Origin: Pseudomonas furukawaii
GTDB lineage: Bacteria > Pseudomonadota > Gammaproteobacteria > Pseudomonadales > Pseudomonadaceae
Assembly: GCF_002355475.1 (NCBI RefSeq)
Contig: NZ_AP014862.1
Coordinates: 5,766,001 to 5,830,000 of the forward strand
Reading direction: 5' to 3'
DNA: 64,000 bases
Positions 18,200 through 27,739 of the stretch are shown here, in pieces. Under the pieces are notes generated by a model that was not told the origin of the DNA, did no database searches, and was given only the letters and a program-made list of their open reading frames with translations. Numbering within the stretch: position 1 is the stretch's first letter; the number at the start of each line of letters is the position of its first letter. A program made the position numbers and the translations under genes.

Positions 18200-18453
18200 C
18201 ACTTGAGCCCCTTGCCGGAGAACATCAGTACCTTGTCGCCGCCGTACTGCACGCTGACGAAGCTCTTCTCGTCACCCCAGGTGCAACTGGTGAAACCGAC
18301 GGCGCCGGCACACTCGGTGGGCGCGCCGAGCAATTGTTCCACTTCGGCCTTGGTCATGCCGGTCTTGAGCTTGGAGTAGTTTTCCTGGTTGAGCTTGTTG
18401 CAGGCGGCCAGCACCAGGCAGCAGGACAAGAGAGCAAGGGTTCGCAAGGACAT
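18199..18453 (-). CDS. BamE/OmlA-like small lipoprotein (DUF3862-type)
   Basis: This 84-residue product has a lipobox LAAC after a short signal. The mature part has the YSKLKTGMTKAEVEQLLGAP motif typical of the SmpA/OmlA (BamE) fold and of DUF3862, and two further cysteines (TEC and SCTWG) that could pair. It is too short and divergent to be BamE itself. It is coupled to blc by a one-base overlap, so both probably serve the outer membrane. Confidence 0.82.
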   Translation of the reverse strand: MSLRTLALLSCCLVLAACNKLNQENYSKLKTGMTKAEVEQLLGAPTECAGAVGFTSCTWGDEKSFVSVQYGGDKVLMFSGKGLK

Positions 18454-18510
18454 GGAGCACTCCGGGGTGGGATGGGACGCGAGACGGTCGCGCGGCCGTC
18501 CCCTTCGATT

Positions 18511-19110
18511 CTAGAAGCGCGAGCCGGGTTCCTGCAGGAAAGCGATTTCTTCGTCGCTGGAAGCGCGTCCGAGAAGCGCGTTGCGATGGGGGAAACGGCC
18601 GAAGCGAGCGATCACCTGCCGGTGGCGTTCGGCGAAGTCGAGGAAGCCCTCGAACAGCGCGCGCTCATCCTCGGCGGCAGCGGCCAGCAACCGGGCGAAA
18701 CGGTAGTGGGCCCGCTCCTGGCTGGCCAGGTCCTCGGCGTGCTCCAGCACCAGGTAGAGAAACACCTGGCGGATGGGCGCGAGGCCGCGTTCCCGCCCAC
18801 GCGCCAGGCCGTCGGCCACCAGCGCCTGGGCGCGAGCGTCGCCGGCGAAGGCGCGCGGGTTGTCACGGAAGATCATGCGTGGCAATTGATCCAGCAGCAG
18901 GACCAGCGCCAACCAGCCGTCGGGGTCATCGGCCCAGTGCGCGAGGCCACCGTCCAGGGCCTCGTCCACCCGGGCGCCGAAGCGCTCGCGGGCGTCCTGG
19001 TCCTGGCTGGCCTTCTTGCCGAACCAGAGCCCGTGGCGAGCCGCCGCGACGGCCGTGGCGGGGGCCTCGGGGCCGAACCACCAGTCCAGCAACGGCTGCC
19101 AGGGCTGCAT
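18511..19110 (-). CDS. DUF924 family protein
   Basis: This 199-residue soluble protein is of the DUF924 (YbaA-like, all-helical TPR-like) family. Recognisable parts are the N-terminal WWFG motif, WFGKKASQDQDARERFG, LVLLLDQLPRMIFR and the C-terminal FGRFPHRNALLGRASSDEE. No biochemical role is established that I know of. It starts three bases after the fbp stop and is probably co-transcribed with it, as in other Pseudomonas. Confidence 0.9.
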   Translation of the reverse strand: MQPWQPLLDWWFGPEAPATAVAAARHGLWFGKKASQDQDARERFGARVDEALDGGLAHWADDPDGWLALVLLLDQLPRMIFRDNPRAFAGDARAQALVADGLARGRERGLAPIRQVFLYLVLEHAEDLASQERAHYRFARLLAAAAEDERALFEGFLDFAERHRQVIARFGRFPHRNALLGRASSDEEIAFLQEPGSRF

Positions 19111-19113
19111 GCC

Positions 19114-20124
19114 TTACTCCTGGTGGTAGCCGGTGACGCGGGCCACTTCTTCCTTGGAACCGAGGAAGACCGGCACGCGCTGGTGCAGCGACTCGGGCTG
19201 GATGTCGAGGATGCGCTGGCGACCATTGGTGGCGGCGCCACCGGCCTGCTCGATGATGAAGGACATGGGATTGGCTTCGTACATCAGGCGCAGCTTGCCG
19301 GCCTTCTCGGGCTCACGAGCGTCCCAGGGGTACATGAAGATGCCGCCGCGGGTCAGGATGCGGTGCACGTCGGCCACCATGGAGGCGATCCAGCGCATGT
19401 TGTAGTTCTTGCCCAGGGGGCCATCCTTGCCGGCCAGCATCTCACCGACGTAGCGGCTCACCGGGGCTTCCCAGTGGCGCTGGTTGGACATGTTGATGGC
19501 GAACTCGGCGGTGGTCTCCGGCACACGGATGTTGTCGTGGGTGAGCACGAAGGAGCCCAGCTCGCGGTCCAGGGTGAAGCCCTTCACGCCGTCGCCCAGG
19601 GTCAGCATCAGCATGGTCTGGGGACCGTAGATGGCGTAGCCGGCGGCCACCTGCCGGGCGCCCGGCTGGAGGAAGGCCTGCTCGTTCAGGCTGTCGTTCT
19701 GGGACAGGTGCTGATCGGGGCAGCGCAGTACCGAGAAGATGGTGCCCACGGAGACGTTCACGTCGATGTTGGAGGAGCCATCCAGCGGGTCGAAGACCAG
19801 CAGGTAGGCGCCTTTCGGGTAGCGGCCCGGGATCTGGTACGCGTTGTCCATTTCCTCGGAGGCCATGCCGGCCAGGTGGCCGCCCCACTCGTTGGCCTCC
19901 AGCAGGATCTCGTTGGACATCACGTCCAGCTTCTTCTGCACTTCGCCCTGCACGTTCTCGGTGCCCATGCTGCCGAGCACGCCACCCAGGGCGCCCTTGG
20001 ACACCGCGTGGCTGATCTCCTTGCAGGCGCGTGCAACGACTTCGATGAGGAAGCGCAGATCGGCAGGGGTGTTGTGGCTTCTGGTCTGCTCGATCAGGTA
20101 GCGACTGAGGGTAACGCGGGACAT
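19114..20124 (-). CDS. fbp: Class I fructose-1,6-bisphosphatase
   Basis: Gluconeogenic enzyme that removes the 1-phosphate from fructose-1,6-bisphosphate, in the cytoplasm with Mg2+. The 336-residue protein carries the metal- and phosphate-binding motif [12 protein letters not shown] (about residue 112), with [10 protein letters not shown] before it and [16 protein letters not shown] near residue 270. ATG 20124 has GGAG upstream. Gene order with DUF924 downstream is the conserved Pseudomonas one. It supports growth on amino acids such as histidine, which enter through glutamate. Confidence 0.97.
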   Translation of the reverse strand: MSRVTLSRYLIEQTRSHNTPADLRFLIEVVARACKEISHAVSKGALGGVLGSMGTENVQGEVQKKLDVMSNEILLEANEWGGHLAGMASEEMDNAYQIPGRYPKGAYLLVFDPLDGSSNIDVNVSVGTIFSVLRCPDQHLSQNDSLNEQAFLQPGARQVAAGYAIYGPQTMLMLTLGDGVKGFTLDRELGSFVLTHDNIRVPETTAEFAINMSNQRHWEAPVSRYVGEMLAGKDGPLGKNYNMRWIASMVADVHRILTRGGIFMYPWDAREPEKAGKLRLMYEANPMSFIIEQAGGAATNGRQRILDIQPESLHQRVPVFLGSKEEVARVTGYHQE

Positions 20125-20279
20125 TGAATGGCTCCGAGGGGTGGAAAAATGCGCGCAGTTTAGCGCGAGTCGGTCCGCATTGCCTCTGCATGGGATGGAA
20201 GGCGCCGAAATGACCGGTGCGTCACCCCATGAAGCGGTACGGAATCATCTGACGTCGCCAGGCGACGCAGGTTCAGTCT

Positions 20280-21929
20280 TCAGTCGGCGGCCGAGGCCTC
20301 CAGCCGGCACACCCGGTTGCGTCCGTTGCGCTTGGCCTCGTAGAGGGCCGAGTCGGCCAGCTGCATCAGCTCTTCCAGGGTCTGGCCCTGGGCGGGCCAG
20401 ACCGCCAGGCCGGCGGAAAGGGTCACCGTCAGCGGCCCTTCGCGGGTGGGAAGCGCCTTTTCGGCCAGCTCCCGGCACAGGGCCTGGAGCCTGGCATAGG
20501 CCATTTCACCCGTGGCGCCGGGCAGCAGCAGGAGGAACTCCTCGCCACCGATGCGGAACACCGCGTCGCTGCCCCGCAGATTGCCGGTGAGGTGGAGGGC
20601 CACCGCCCGCAGCACATCGTCGCCCGCCAGGTGGCCGTGTCGGTCGTTGAGCTGCTTGAAATGGTCCAGGTCGATCAGCGCCAGGGCGATGGGCGACCGC
20701 TCGCGCTGGCTGCGGGCGACTTCTCGGGCGAACAGTTCACCCAGGTGGCGCCGGTTGTAGAGGCCGGTGAGCGGATCGCGCAGGGCCTGTTCCTGGAGCT
20801 GTTCGTGCAACCGCGTGATGGTCCGCAGCCGCTCCTCGCTGGTGGCCAGGGCCTCGGCCAGCTTGAGTTCGCCGCAGTGACGCTCGGTGATGTCCCGCAG
20901 GTAGAGCATCTGCCCGAGGACGAAGGTCCCGCCACGGGTGACCCGCTCGATGTCCCGGCTACGCACTTCGAAGTAGCGCGGCGCCGCCCCGGGAATCAGC
21001 AACATCTCATGCCCGCCCGCCGACAGCAGGGCGTCGAGCCGCTCACCGTAGATCGGCCAGGCGGCCAATGCCTTGCCCTGCCAACTGCCGGGGCCGCCGG
21101 CCAGCGCGAGGGCGGCGGGGTTGGCGTCGATCACCCGTCGCTGGGGGTCCACCACCAGCACCGGGTCCGGCAACTCCTCCAGCAGCAGGTGGCGCGCCAC
21201 CGGCAGCAGTTCGAACAGGCGTACGCCGAGGATCAGGCAGGTGAAGGCCACCAGGGTGAAGGCGAAGCTGAACGGCGTGGGGTCGAAGCCGAACAGCGTC
21301 CAGCCGAAGACCACGTAGCCGAGGTTGGCGCCCCAGGGCACGCAGGTGACCAGCACGAAGGCCAGGAGGTGGCGGCGATGCAGGTCACGGCTGGCCAGGG
21401 CGGCGCGGGTCACGACCGCCAGGCAGAAGAACATGAAGACATAGACGTAGATGGCTACGGCATTGAACAGCGGACCGTGGTCGTAGCGGATCGCCGCGCC
21501 GGGCGAGTCGTCGACGGGCAGGGTGCCGGGGCCGTAGAACAGCTGGTGCCAGGGGTTGCTCAAGGCCAGGGCCGAGGCCAGCACTGGGCCGATGCTGAAG
21601 AGCAGGAAGCCCCGCAGACGGAGCGGTTCGCGGATGCTGTTGACGTATTGCCAGAGGAACACCGCCCAGAAGGTCGGTACGCCGATGATCCCGGGCCAGG
21701 CCATCCCCGCCCAGAACACCTTGCAGTCGGGCGCCTGGGCGGCCAGTTCGAGGCCTGCGGCGGCCAGCCACCAGAAGATGCCCGCGTGCAGGACGATGAA
21801 GCTTTCGCGACCGGGAAAATGCCGCTGCCGGGCCACCCAGCGGGCCATGAGAATCACCCCCAGCCCCACCAGGACGGTCAGGGCGACCGCGCCGTTGAAG
21901 CTCCAGCCACCGGCCAGGCAGGCGTTCAT
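20280..21929 (-). CDS. 7TM-PAS-GGDEF diguanylate cyclase
   Basis: This 549-residue protein has seven predicted helices in residues 1-220 (the histidine-kinase-like 7TM sensor type), a PAS domain at about 230-350 (LPDPVLVVDPQRRVIDANPA), a short coiled linker, and a GGDEF domain at about 385-545. The active-site motif is GGEEF, preceded at the right spacing by RGSD, an RxxD inhibitory site, so it should make c-di-GMP and be product-inhibited. I start at ATG 21929 (MNACLAGG), with GGAGG upstream. No EAL domain follows. The ligand is unknown. Confidence 0.9.
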   Translation of the reverse strand: MNACLAGGWSFNGAVALTVLVGLGVILMARWVARQRHFPGRESFIVLHAGIFWWLAAAGLELAAQAPDCKVFWAGMAWPGIIGVPTFWAVFLWQYVNSIREPLRLRGFLLFSIGPVLASALALSNPWHQLFYGPGTLPVDDSPGAAIRYDHGPLFNAVAIYVYVFMFFCLAVVTRAALASRDLHRRHLLAFVLVTCVPWGANLGYVVFGWTLFGFDPTPFSFAFTLVAFTCLILGVRLFELLPVARHLLLEELPDPVLVVDPQRRVIDANPAALALAGGPGSWQGKALAAWPIYGERLDALLSAGGHEMLLIPGAAPRYFEVRSRDIERVTRGGTFVLGQMLYLRDITERHCGELKLAEALATSEERLRTITRLHEQLQEQALRDPLTGLYNRRHLGELFAREVARSQRERSPIALALIDLDHFKQLNDRHGHLAGDDVLRAVALHLTGNLRGSDAVFRIGGEEFLLLLPGATGEMAYARLQALCRELAEKALPTREGPLTVTLSAGLAVWPAQGQTLEELMQLADSALYEAKRNGRNRVCRLEASAAD

Positions 21930-22099
21930 CGCCGACCTCCGGCGAGGCCGACGGCACGACAGGCGAGCGTGAATGCGAACGGCTGGAGGTTGGGCACGGC
22001 CTTCCTGACCTGGCAAGTAGGCCGCGTTGCGGCCGGTTGACTGACGGGACAAAGATACATCAAAAAGCCAGCATCACCGCCGGGAACTCGTCGCTCGCC

Positions 22100-23479
22100 T
22101 CAACGCTCCTCCGCCGGTCGGCGCAGCAGGCTCCAGGCCATGGCCCCCAGCAGGGCGACGCCGGCCAGCAGCACGGCCCAGAGCCCCACGCGCTTCCAGG
22201 GAACCCGCCCGCCCTCCGGGTGCTTCGCCGCCCCCGCACCGGCCTGGCGTGGAAGGTCCACGACCTCGGCCCGTCCCATGGCGTCCAGGCGCGCAGGTTC
22301 GAATCCGGGCACCAGGGTTGTCAGGGGCAGCGCCTCGTGCCGCGCGTCGGCGTTGCCCAGGGCCAGGGTGAAGGGCGGCGTGCCGCGAGCGAGGAACACC
22401 AGCCGGGTCACGTGCATCCCCACCTCCAGCCGGGGCACCTGCCGGCCGAATCCACCGGCGCGCGGGTCGACGCTGAGGCGCAGCTCCTTCACCGGCATCC
22501 AGCCTGGCAGGTCGATGGACTCCTGCGCCACCTCCCGCCCCTCTTCGGGGAGCCGGTAGAGCAGGCCGGACGCCAGCGGCTGCCACTGTGGCGCCCCTTC
22601 ACGACGGGCCTCCACCCGGACCGGCAGCAGACTCCCCGGACGCTCCACGGCGACGCGCAGGCGCTCGATGGGCAAGCCCAGGGGCAATTCCCAGCGATAC
22701 TGGTCAGGCTCCACACTCACAGGCTCCAGCGGAGCCGACCAGGCCATGGCGGTCGGCTGGCTTTCACGGCTGGCACGCACCACCGCGGCCGTCAGCTCCG
22801 GCGCCACCGACGGGCTCTCCCAGAGCAGGCGCAGGTAGCGGGCGCTCCGCCCAGGCAGGTCGACATCGCGTTGATCGATACGCTGGTCGGCAAAGGCCAG
22901 CCGAGCCACCTGCCCCTCCCCCCAGGACTGCCAGTGCTGCAGGTCGTCGCTGGCCTCGATGCGGAAACGCTGGAAGCCCTCCCCGCCCCCCTTCCAGTCG
23001 AGGTTCAGGGACTCCAGGACACCCTTCACGCCGCTGGCGTCCAGCAGCCAGCCCCGGACCTGCTCGCCCATGGGCGCCGGCTCCTCCGGAAGCACCTGGA
23101 CCAGGGTGCCCGTGGTGCTGCGCTCCACCCGCACGCTGGGCACCGCGCCGCCTTCCGCCGCGCCCTTCAGCGGAAAGCGTCGCAGGGCGTGCTCCTGCAG
23201 GGCCCGGCGCTCGTCGGCACCGCTGCGCGTCAAGGCATAGGCCAGGGTTTCACCTTCGGCATTGAATACCCGCAGGTCACGCAGATCGGCATGGCGTGCG
23301 GAAAAATGCAGCGCCATGGGCAGGTCGAGCCGGTACCAGGGGCCCTCCCCGTCGAGGCGCAGCTCCACGCGGGTGGGGAAATCGTCCGGCTGCAAGGCCG
23401 CCAGGGTCGAAGGACTGACGAATGCGAGACCCGCCAGCAGGGCGAGGCAGGAGCGCGCCGGATTGAGCCGTCTGATCAT
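22100..23479 (-). CDS. DUF3999 envelope protein
   Basis: This 459-residue protein has a signal peptide (MIRRLNPARSCLALLAG, cleavage near TLAAL), a long beta-rich periplasmic part with repeated discoidin-like segments (LRLLWESPSVAPEL and similar), and one C-terminal membrane helix (about 425-450) followed by a short RRPAEER tail. This matches DUF3999. Its ATG overlaps the stop of the DUF2339 gene (ATGA), so the two are made together and probably form one envelope complex. The function is unknown. Confidence 0.88.
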   Translation of the reverse strand: MIRRLNPARSCLALLAGLAFVSPSTLAALQPDDFPTRVELRLDGEGPWYRLDLPMALHFSARHADLRDLRVFNAEGETLAYALTRSGADERRALQEHALRRFPLKGAAEGGAVPSVRVERSTTGTLVQVLPEEPAPMGEQVRGWLLDASGVKGVLESLNLDWKGGGEGFQRFRIEASDDLQHWQSWGEGQVARLAFADQRIDQRDVDLPGRSARYLRLLWESPSVAPELTAAVVRASRESQPTAMAWSAPLEPVSVEPDQYRWELPLGLPIERLRVAVERPGSLLPVRVEARREGAPQWQPLASGLLYRLPEEGREVAQESIDLPGWMPVKELRLSVDPRAGGFGRQVPRLEVGMHVTRLVFLARGTPPFTLALGNADARHEALPLTTLVPGFEPARLDAMGRAEVVDLPRQAGAGAAKHPEGGRVPWKRVGLWAVLLAGVALLGAMAWSLLRRPAEER

Positions 23480-26400
23480 GCGTTGATCCGTTCCTGTTCA
23501 GGTTCCTCGCGCCTGGGCGGCAGCGGCGCGAAATAGCCGACGACCAGCAGCAGGACGCCGACGCCGATGAAAGACACGATGCGCTCGAGCCCCCCGCGGT
23601 TGCCCAGTTCGACGAAGAACAGCTTGGCCACCACCAGCGCGATCAGCGCCGCCCCCACCAGCCAGAGCTCGCGCCGGGAACGCAGGTGCCCGCCCACCAT
23701 CAGGCCGAGGGCGATGCTGGTCCAGACGATGGACAGTCCGGCCTGCACCCGCATGGACTCCAGCAGCGCATCGAGTTCGTAGGGCACACCGCCCCAGTGG
23801 TGGGCGCCACGGAACACCGCCGCTGTGGCCAGGGCGAAGAGCGAAGCCCCGCCCATCACCGGCAGGAGCCAGCCCGGCAGCGCCCATCCGTTGAAGCGCG
23901 GCAGGCAGTCCCGAACCCAGAGGCAGATGCCCAGCAGGGCGAACAGCAGCCCCAGCTCCAACGGGTTGACCAGGGGCAGATAGGGCAGCGGATCGGCGCG
24001 CCCGTCGCTCCAGGCGTTGGCGATCCAGAACCAGGCGAGCATCAGCCCCGCCAGGGGCAGGGAAGCCCAGAAACGGTACTCGCGCGGATAGGCCGACAAG
24101 GGCCAGGGCAGTCCCGGGCGGGTCGCCACCAGCAGCAGCCAGGCACTCGGCAGCAGCGCCCAGCCGAGCCAGCGCCAGGCGTTGTACTGCTCCGACAGCA
24201 GCATCAACAGGTAGCGCAACTCCAGCGCCAGCACCCCGAGCAGCAACCAGCAGCCCAGCACATGGGCGGCCGAACGCGCTCCGCTCGGCAACACGGCATC
24301 CAGGCGCCGCAGCGCCAGCAGATGGATCGCGAACAACGCACCCCAGGCCGCCCAGCCGAGATTCGCCGCCGGGTGATAACGCGGCTCCCAGGCCAGCAGC
24401 AACGCCACCAGCCCCACCGGGACCAGCAACAGGCAAAGCAGCGCCAAGGCCCGCCAGGACTCGCGACCGGCCAGCCAGGTGCAGAAGGCGACGCTGGCGG
24501 CCGCCAGAAGCAGGATCTGGGGAATCGCCTGGCCGGACGCGGCGAAACGGGCGATTTCCGACACCCAGGCCAGGCCCCACCAGCCCGTACTCCAGGCCAG
24601 CAACAGACTGGCCAGGGCGTTCAGGCTCAAGTTCCCCAGGTCTGGCGCATGACGGGCCACGCGCTGCAGCGTCCAGGCGCCGACGAAGGCCGCCACAGCG
24701 AGCACCAGGGGCGTCCAGAACCCGGCGTGGGCCAGTGGCCGCAATCCCTCGCTGGGCAGTTGCCCCAGCAACAGCGGGCTCACGGCCAGGAAGCTCAGGC
24801 CGCCCAGCAGTTGCAGGAAGAGCCCGAACCAGAACCCGGCGCGCTGTTGCAGGCGCAGGCTGAGCCAGAGGATCAGCAGGCCGCTGCCGCCCCAGACCGC
24901 GGCGGCCGAACGCCAGGGCAGGACGAAGAGCACCGCCAGGTTGACGAAGGCCAGGCCGATCAGCAGCACCAGGGACAGGCCCCGCAACAGACGGACGTCG
25001 CCGCGCGCCAGGGGGTGTCGCGCGGCCAGCAGCATCCCGCCGATCAGCGCCAGACCGATCAACGAGGCCACCACCAACCCGCGCCAGCCCGGCGCCGCGC
25101 CGCTGCCCAGCCCGGAGCCCTCCAGATCCAGCAGGAATACCGCGCCACCCAGCAACTGCACCGCGAAGGCGCTGAAGAGGAAGGTGCGCGAACCCAGCCG
25201 CAGGCCGGCGTACAGGGTGGCCAGGCCCGCCAGGGCCCAGGCGATGGCGGTGCCTTCGGCGGCCAGGGACAGCGGCGCCATCAGGTAGAGAAAGGTCAGC
25301 CCGAGGCAGGCCGGGACCCAGTGGAATCGCCGCTCCAGCGGCTTGACCGCCGCTTCCGGCGCACCCCGGACCTGCCAGAAGACGAAGAGCAGCGCCGCAC
25401 CGAGCATCAGCGCCCCGAGCGGCGAGCCTTGCAACAGGGTGCCGACACCGGGATCCAGGCTGCCGAGGAAGGCCAGGGCCGCGCCCAGTTGCAGCAGCAG
25501 GGCGAAGGCCCGGGCCAGCGGCCGGCCCTGACGCAGCCCCAGCCAGTAGATACCGGCGCCCTCCACCGCCCAGGCCGCCGAGGTCCAGCGGGCATCCAGC
25601 CCCAGCGGAATGGCCAGGCTGCCGAACACCACGCCCAGGGCCAGGCAGGTTTCCACCAGCAGCAGCGCCCGACCGCCGACCCGCCCCGTCAGGGTACGCG
25701 CCAGCACCAGGTAGAAGAGGCCGAGGGCGAGCGCACTGAAGGCGGCGCCGAACTCGAAAGGACGGACCAGGGCCACCTGCAGGCCGAAGCCGATGATGGG
25801 CGGTCCGAACAGCACGGTGCCATCCACCCCATCGCCCTGGCGCGCCGACCAGCGCAGCAACTCGCCCCGCTCCTCCGGGGCGTCGGAGGACTCCAGCAGC
25901 TTGCGCCGGGCGAAGAGCAGGCCGATGCCCACGTACATCAGGAAGAACAGCACCAGGAAAGGTTCGGTGGTGGCGAACAGCTCCGGTCGATAGGCGCGCA
26001 GTCCCCAGGCGAAGCCGATGCCGAAGGTGCCGACGAAGCCGATCAGGTTCAGCAGCCGCCAGGTCTTGAACCAGGCGATGGCGAGGATGCCGGCGTTCAG
26101 CAGCGCGAAATAGCTGAACAGCGCCACGTGGTCGCCGCTGCCGCTGGAGGTGAGGATGGGCGCCGCGAAGCCGCCCAGCGCGGCTGCGGCGGCCAGGCCC
26201 AGGGCATCCTGGGCGACGGCGAGGATGGCCGAGAACAGGGTGACGGCCACCAGCAGCGCGAAGGCCATTTCCGGCTCCAGCAAGGGATGCAGGCGCATGG
26301 CGGCGAATACCGTCAGGTAGAGCACGGCGATCCCCGCGCCTTGGAGCATCAGCCCGTAACTCGGATTGCGTCGGCGCAGCCACCAGCCGAGCCCCAGCAG

Positions 26401-27066
26401 GGCGATGGCGGCCAGTGCCACACCGGCATATCGCACCTCCACCGGCACCACCATGCCTTCGGTGGCATAACGCAGCAGGAACGCCAGGCCGAGGAACAGC
26501 AACACCACGCCGACACGCAGGACGGTGTTGCCGCCCAGCAGCCAGTCCCGGGCGACAGCGACGCCCCGCGCCAGCAGGGACGGCTGGCGGGGCTTGGGCG
26601 GTTCGCTCGGTCGCGGGCGGGCCGAAGCGGCCTGTCCTTCACGGCCCCAGGCGTCGGCATTGGGAGCCGTCGCCACCGGGGGCGGGACCTGTGCCGTCGG
26701 TGCGGGCTCATCCAGCAGCTCGGCCGGCAGCTCCCAGACCAGCTCGTCCTCGGCGTCGGGCGGGGTTGCGGGTGCCTCCGCCGCCGCCGTATCGACAGCG
26801 GGCGTCTCCTGAGGCCGCATCGAGGAATCGGATGGGCCCTGCTCCAGCTTGAGCAGGCGCCCGTCGAGGCCTCGGGTGGTCGCGTCGAAGCGAGTGGCGA
26901 GGCCTTCCAGGGCCTTGCGCAACAGGGCGTTCTCCCGGGCCAGCCCCTGCAGGCGAATGGCTTGTCCCACGCCCAGGCCCAGCAGACCGCCGAGCAGGGT
27001 ACCGATGACGCTTTCATCGAGCCCGGCGCCGAGCACCAGGCCAACCAGCATGAAGATCCATTGCAT
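23476..27066 (-). CDS. DUF2339 giant polytopic membrane protein
   Basis: This 1196-residue protein begins with a short helix, a coiled-coil-like region (about 30-70), a proline/alanine-rich linker (about 75-160), and then an almost unbroken series of hydrophobic helices (roughly 25-30) to the C-terminus. The layout and size are typical of DUF2339. It is coupled to DUF3999 downstream. Glutamate- and arginine-bearing loops recur between helices, but I see no catalytic motif. A transport or polymer-flipping role would be a guess. Confidence 0.9.
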   Translation of the reverse strand: MQWIFMLVGLVLGAGLDESVIGTLLGGLLGLGVGQAIRLQGLARENALLRKALEGLATRFDATTRGLDGRLLKLEQGPSDSSMRPQETPAVDTAAAEAPATPPDAEDELVWELPAELLDEPAPTAQVPPPVATAPNADAWGREGQAASARPRPSEPPKPRQPSLLARGVAVARDWLLGGNTVLRVGVVLLFLGLAFLLRYATEGMVVPVEVRYAGVALAAIALLGLGWWLRRRNPSYGLMLQGAGIAVLYLTVFAAMRLHPLLEPEMAFALLVAVTLFSAILAVAQDALGLAAAAALGGFAAPILTSSGSGDHVALFSYFALLNAGILAIAWFKTWRLLNLIGFVGTFGIGFAWGLRAYRPELFATTEPFLVLFFLMYVGIGLLFARRKLLESSDAPEERGELLRWSARQGDGVDGTVLFGPPIIGFGLQVALVRPFEFGAAFSALALGLFYLVLARTLTGRVGGRALLLVETCLALGVVFGSLAIPLGLDARWTSAAWAVEGAGIYWLGLRQGRPLARAFALLLQLGAALAFLGSLDPGVGTLLQGSPLGALMLGAALLFVFWQVRGAPEAAVKPLERRFHWVPACLGLTFLYLMAPLSLAAEGTAIAWALAGLATLYAGLRLGSRTFLFSAFAVQLLGGAVFLLDLEGSGLGSGAAPGWRGLVVASLIGLALIGGMLLAARHPLARGDVRLLRGLSLVLLIGLAFVNLAVLFVLPWRSAAAVWGGSGLLILWLSLRLQQRAGFWFGLFLQLLGGLSFLAVSPLLLGQLPSEGLRPLAHAGFWTPLVLAVAAFVGAWTLQRVARHAPDLGNLSLNALASLLLAWSTGWWGLAWVSEIARFAASGQAIPQILLLAAASVAFCTWLAGRESWRALALLCLLLVPVGLVALLLAWEPRYHPAANLGWAAWGALFAIHLLALRRLDAVLPSGARSAAHVLGCWLLLGVLALELRYLLMLLSEQYNAWRWLGWALLPSAWLLLVATRPGLPWPLSAYPREYRFWASLPLAGLMLAWFWIANAWSDGRADPLPYLPLVNPLELGLLFALLGICLWVRDCLPRFNGWALPGWLLPVMGGASLFALATAAVFRGAHHWGGVPYELDALLESMRVQAGLSIVWTSIALGLMVGGHLRSRRELWLVGAALIALVVAKLFFVELGNRGGLERIVSFIGVGVLLLVVGYFAPLPPRREEPEQERINA

Positions 27067-27270
27067 GCAGCGTTATCTCGAAGAGGTGAGGACCCGGCTC
27101 GCCTCCATGGCGGCACGGTGTGGACCAGACGCTACAGGAGATGCAGCACGGTCCCAATAGAGACGCCTGCCATATCGATCACAGACACAGAAGATTCCTA
27201 CATGCCACCTGGTTGCCGGGGCAAATACGAGAAGACAAAGGGAAATTTCGTACTTCTCGGCGGAAAATTG

Positions 27271-27298
27271 TTCACTTTTTCACCGGCACCGCTATGAT
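27271..27298 (+). promoter_or_regulatory. Candidate sigma-70 promoter for the YkgJ-family gene
   Basis: TTCACT and TATGAT are spaced by 16 bases, placing a start about 28 bases before the ATG at 27333. It lies in the AT-rich part of the 266-base divergent gap between the DUF2339 gene and this gene; the rest of that gap shows nothing else clear. Confidence 0.5.
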
Positions 27299-27332
27299 TC
27301 GCGCCCTCCTCCCCCACGCCTGTTTCCCGACC

Positions 27333-27728
27333 ATGAAGACCCTGATGATCGTCGGTGCCGACCTCGACCGGACGGACACCTGGATCAAGTACGACAAGAC
27401 CATGTGCCACGCCTGTGTCTCCAGCTGCTGCACCATGCCGGTGGAAGCGCGCCTGAACGACCTGATCCGCCTGGAACTGGTGGCCGAGTTCGAGCGTGGC
27501 GAACCGCCGAAGAACATCGCGAAACGGCTGATGAAGGATGGCGTGGTGGAGCGCTACAACCAGAAGACCGGCATCTTCACCCTGACCCGCATGGGCAACA
27601 ACGACTGCTACTTCCTCGACCGCAAGAGCCGGCTCTGCACCGTCTACGACAAGCGCCCGGACACCTGCCGCAATCACCCGCGCATCGGCCCGCGCCCCGG
27701 CTACTGCGCCTTCAAGCCGAAGGACTGA
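27333..27728 (+). CDS. YkgJ-family Fe/Zn-cluster protein
   Basis: This 131-residue cytoplasmic protein has the CHACVSSCC cluster-binding motif (CxxCxxxCC) near residue 26 and a second set of cysteines at CYFLDRKSRLCTVYDKRPDTC and GYCAF. That is the YkgJ/CxxCxxCC family, thought to bind iron-sulphur or zinc. The start at ATG 27333 (MKTLMIVGAD) fits the promoter above; the longer frame from 27120 is not protein-like. It is convergent with the channel gene 12 bases downstream. Confidence 0.85.
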   Translation: MKTLMIVGADLDRTDTWIKYDKTMCHACVSSCCTMPVEARLNDLIRLELVAEFERGEPPKNIAKRLMKDGVVERYNQKTGIFTLTRMGNNDCYFLDRKSRLCTVYDKRPDTCRNHPRIGPRPGYCAFKPKD

Positions 27729-27739
27729 AGGCCCATCGC

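Noticed and set aside
23686-27297. 1203-codon plus-strand frame opposite the DUF2339 gene
   Set aside because: Glutamine/arginine-rich antisense artefact of a GC-rich membrane-protein gene; no motif.
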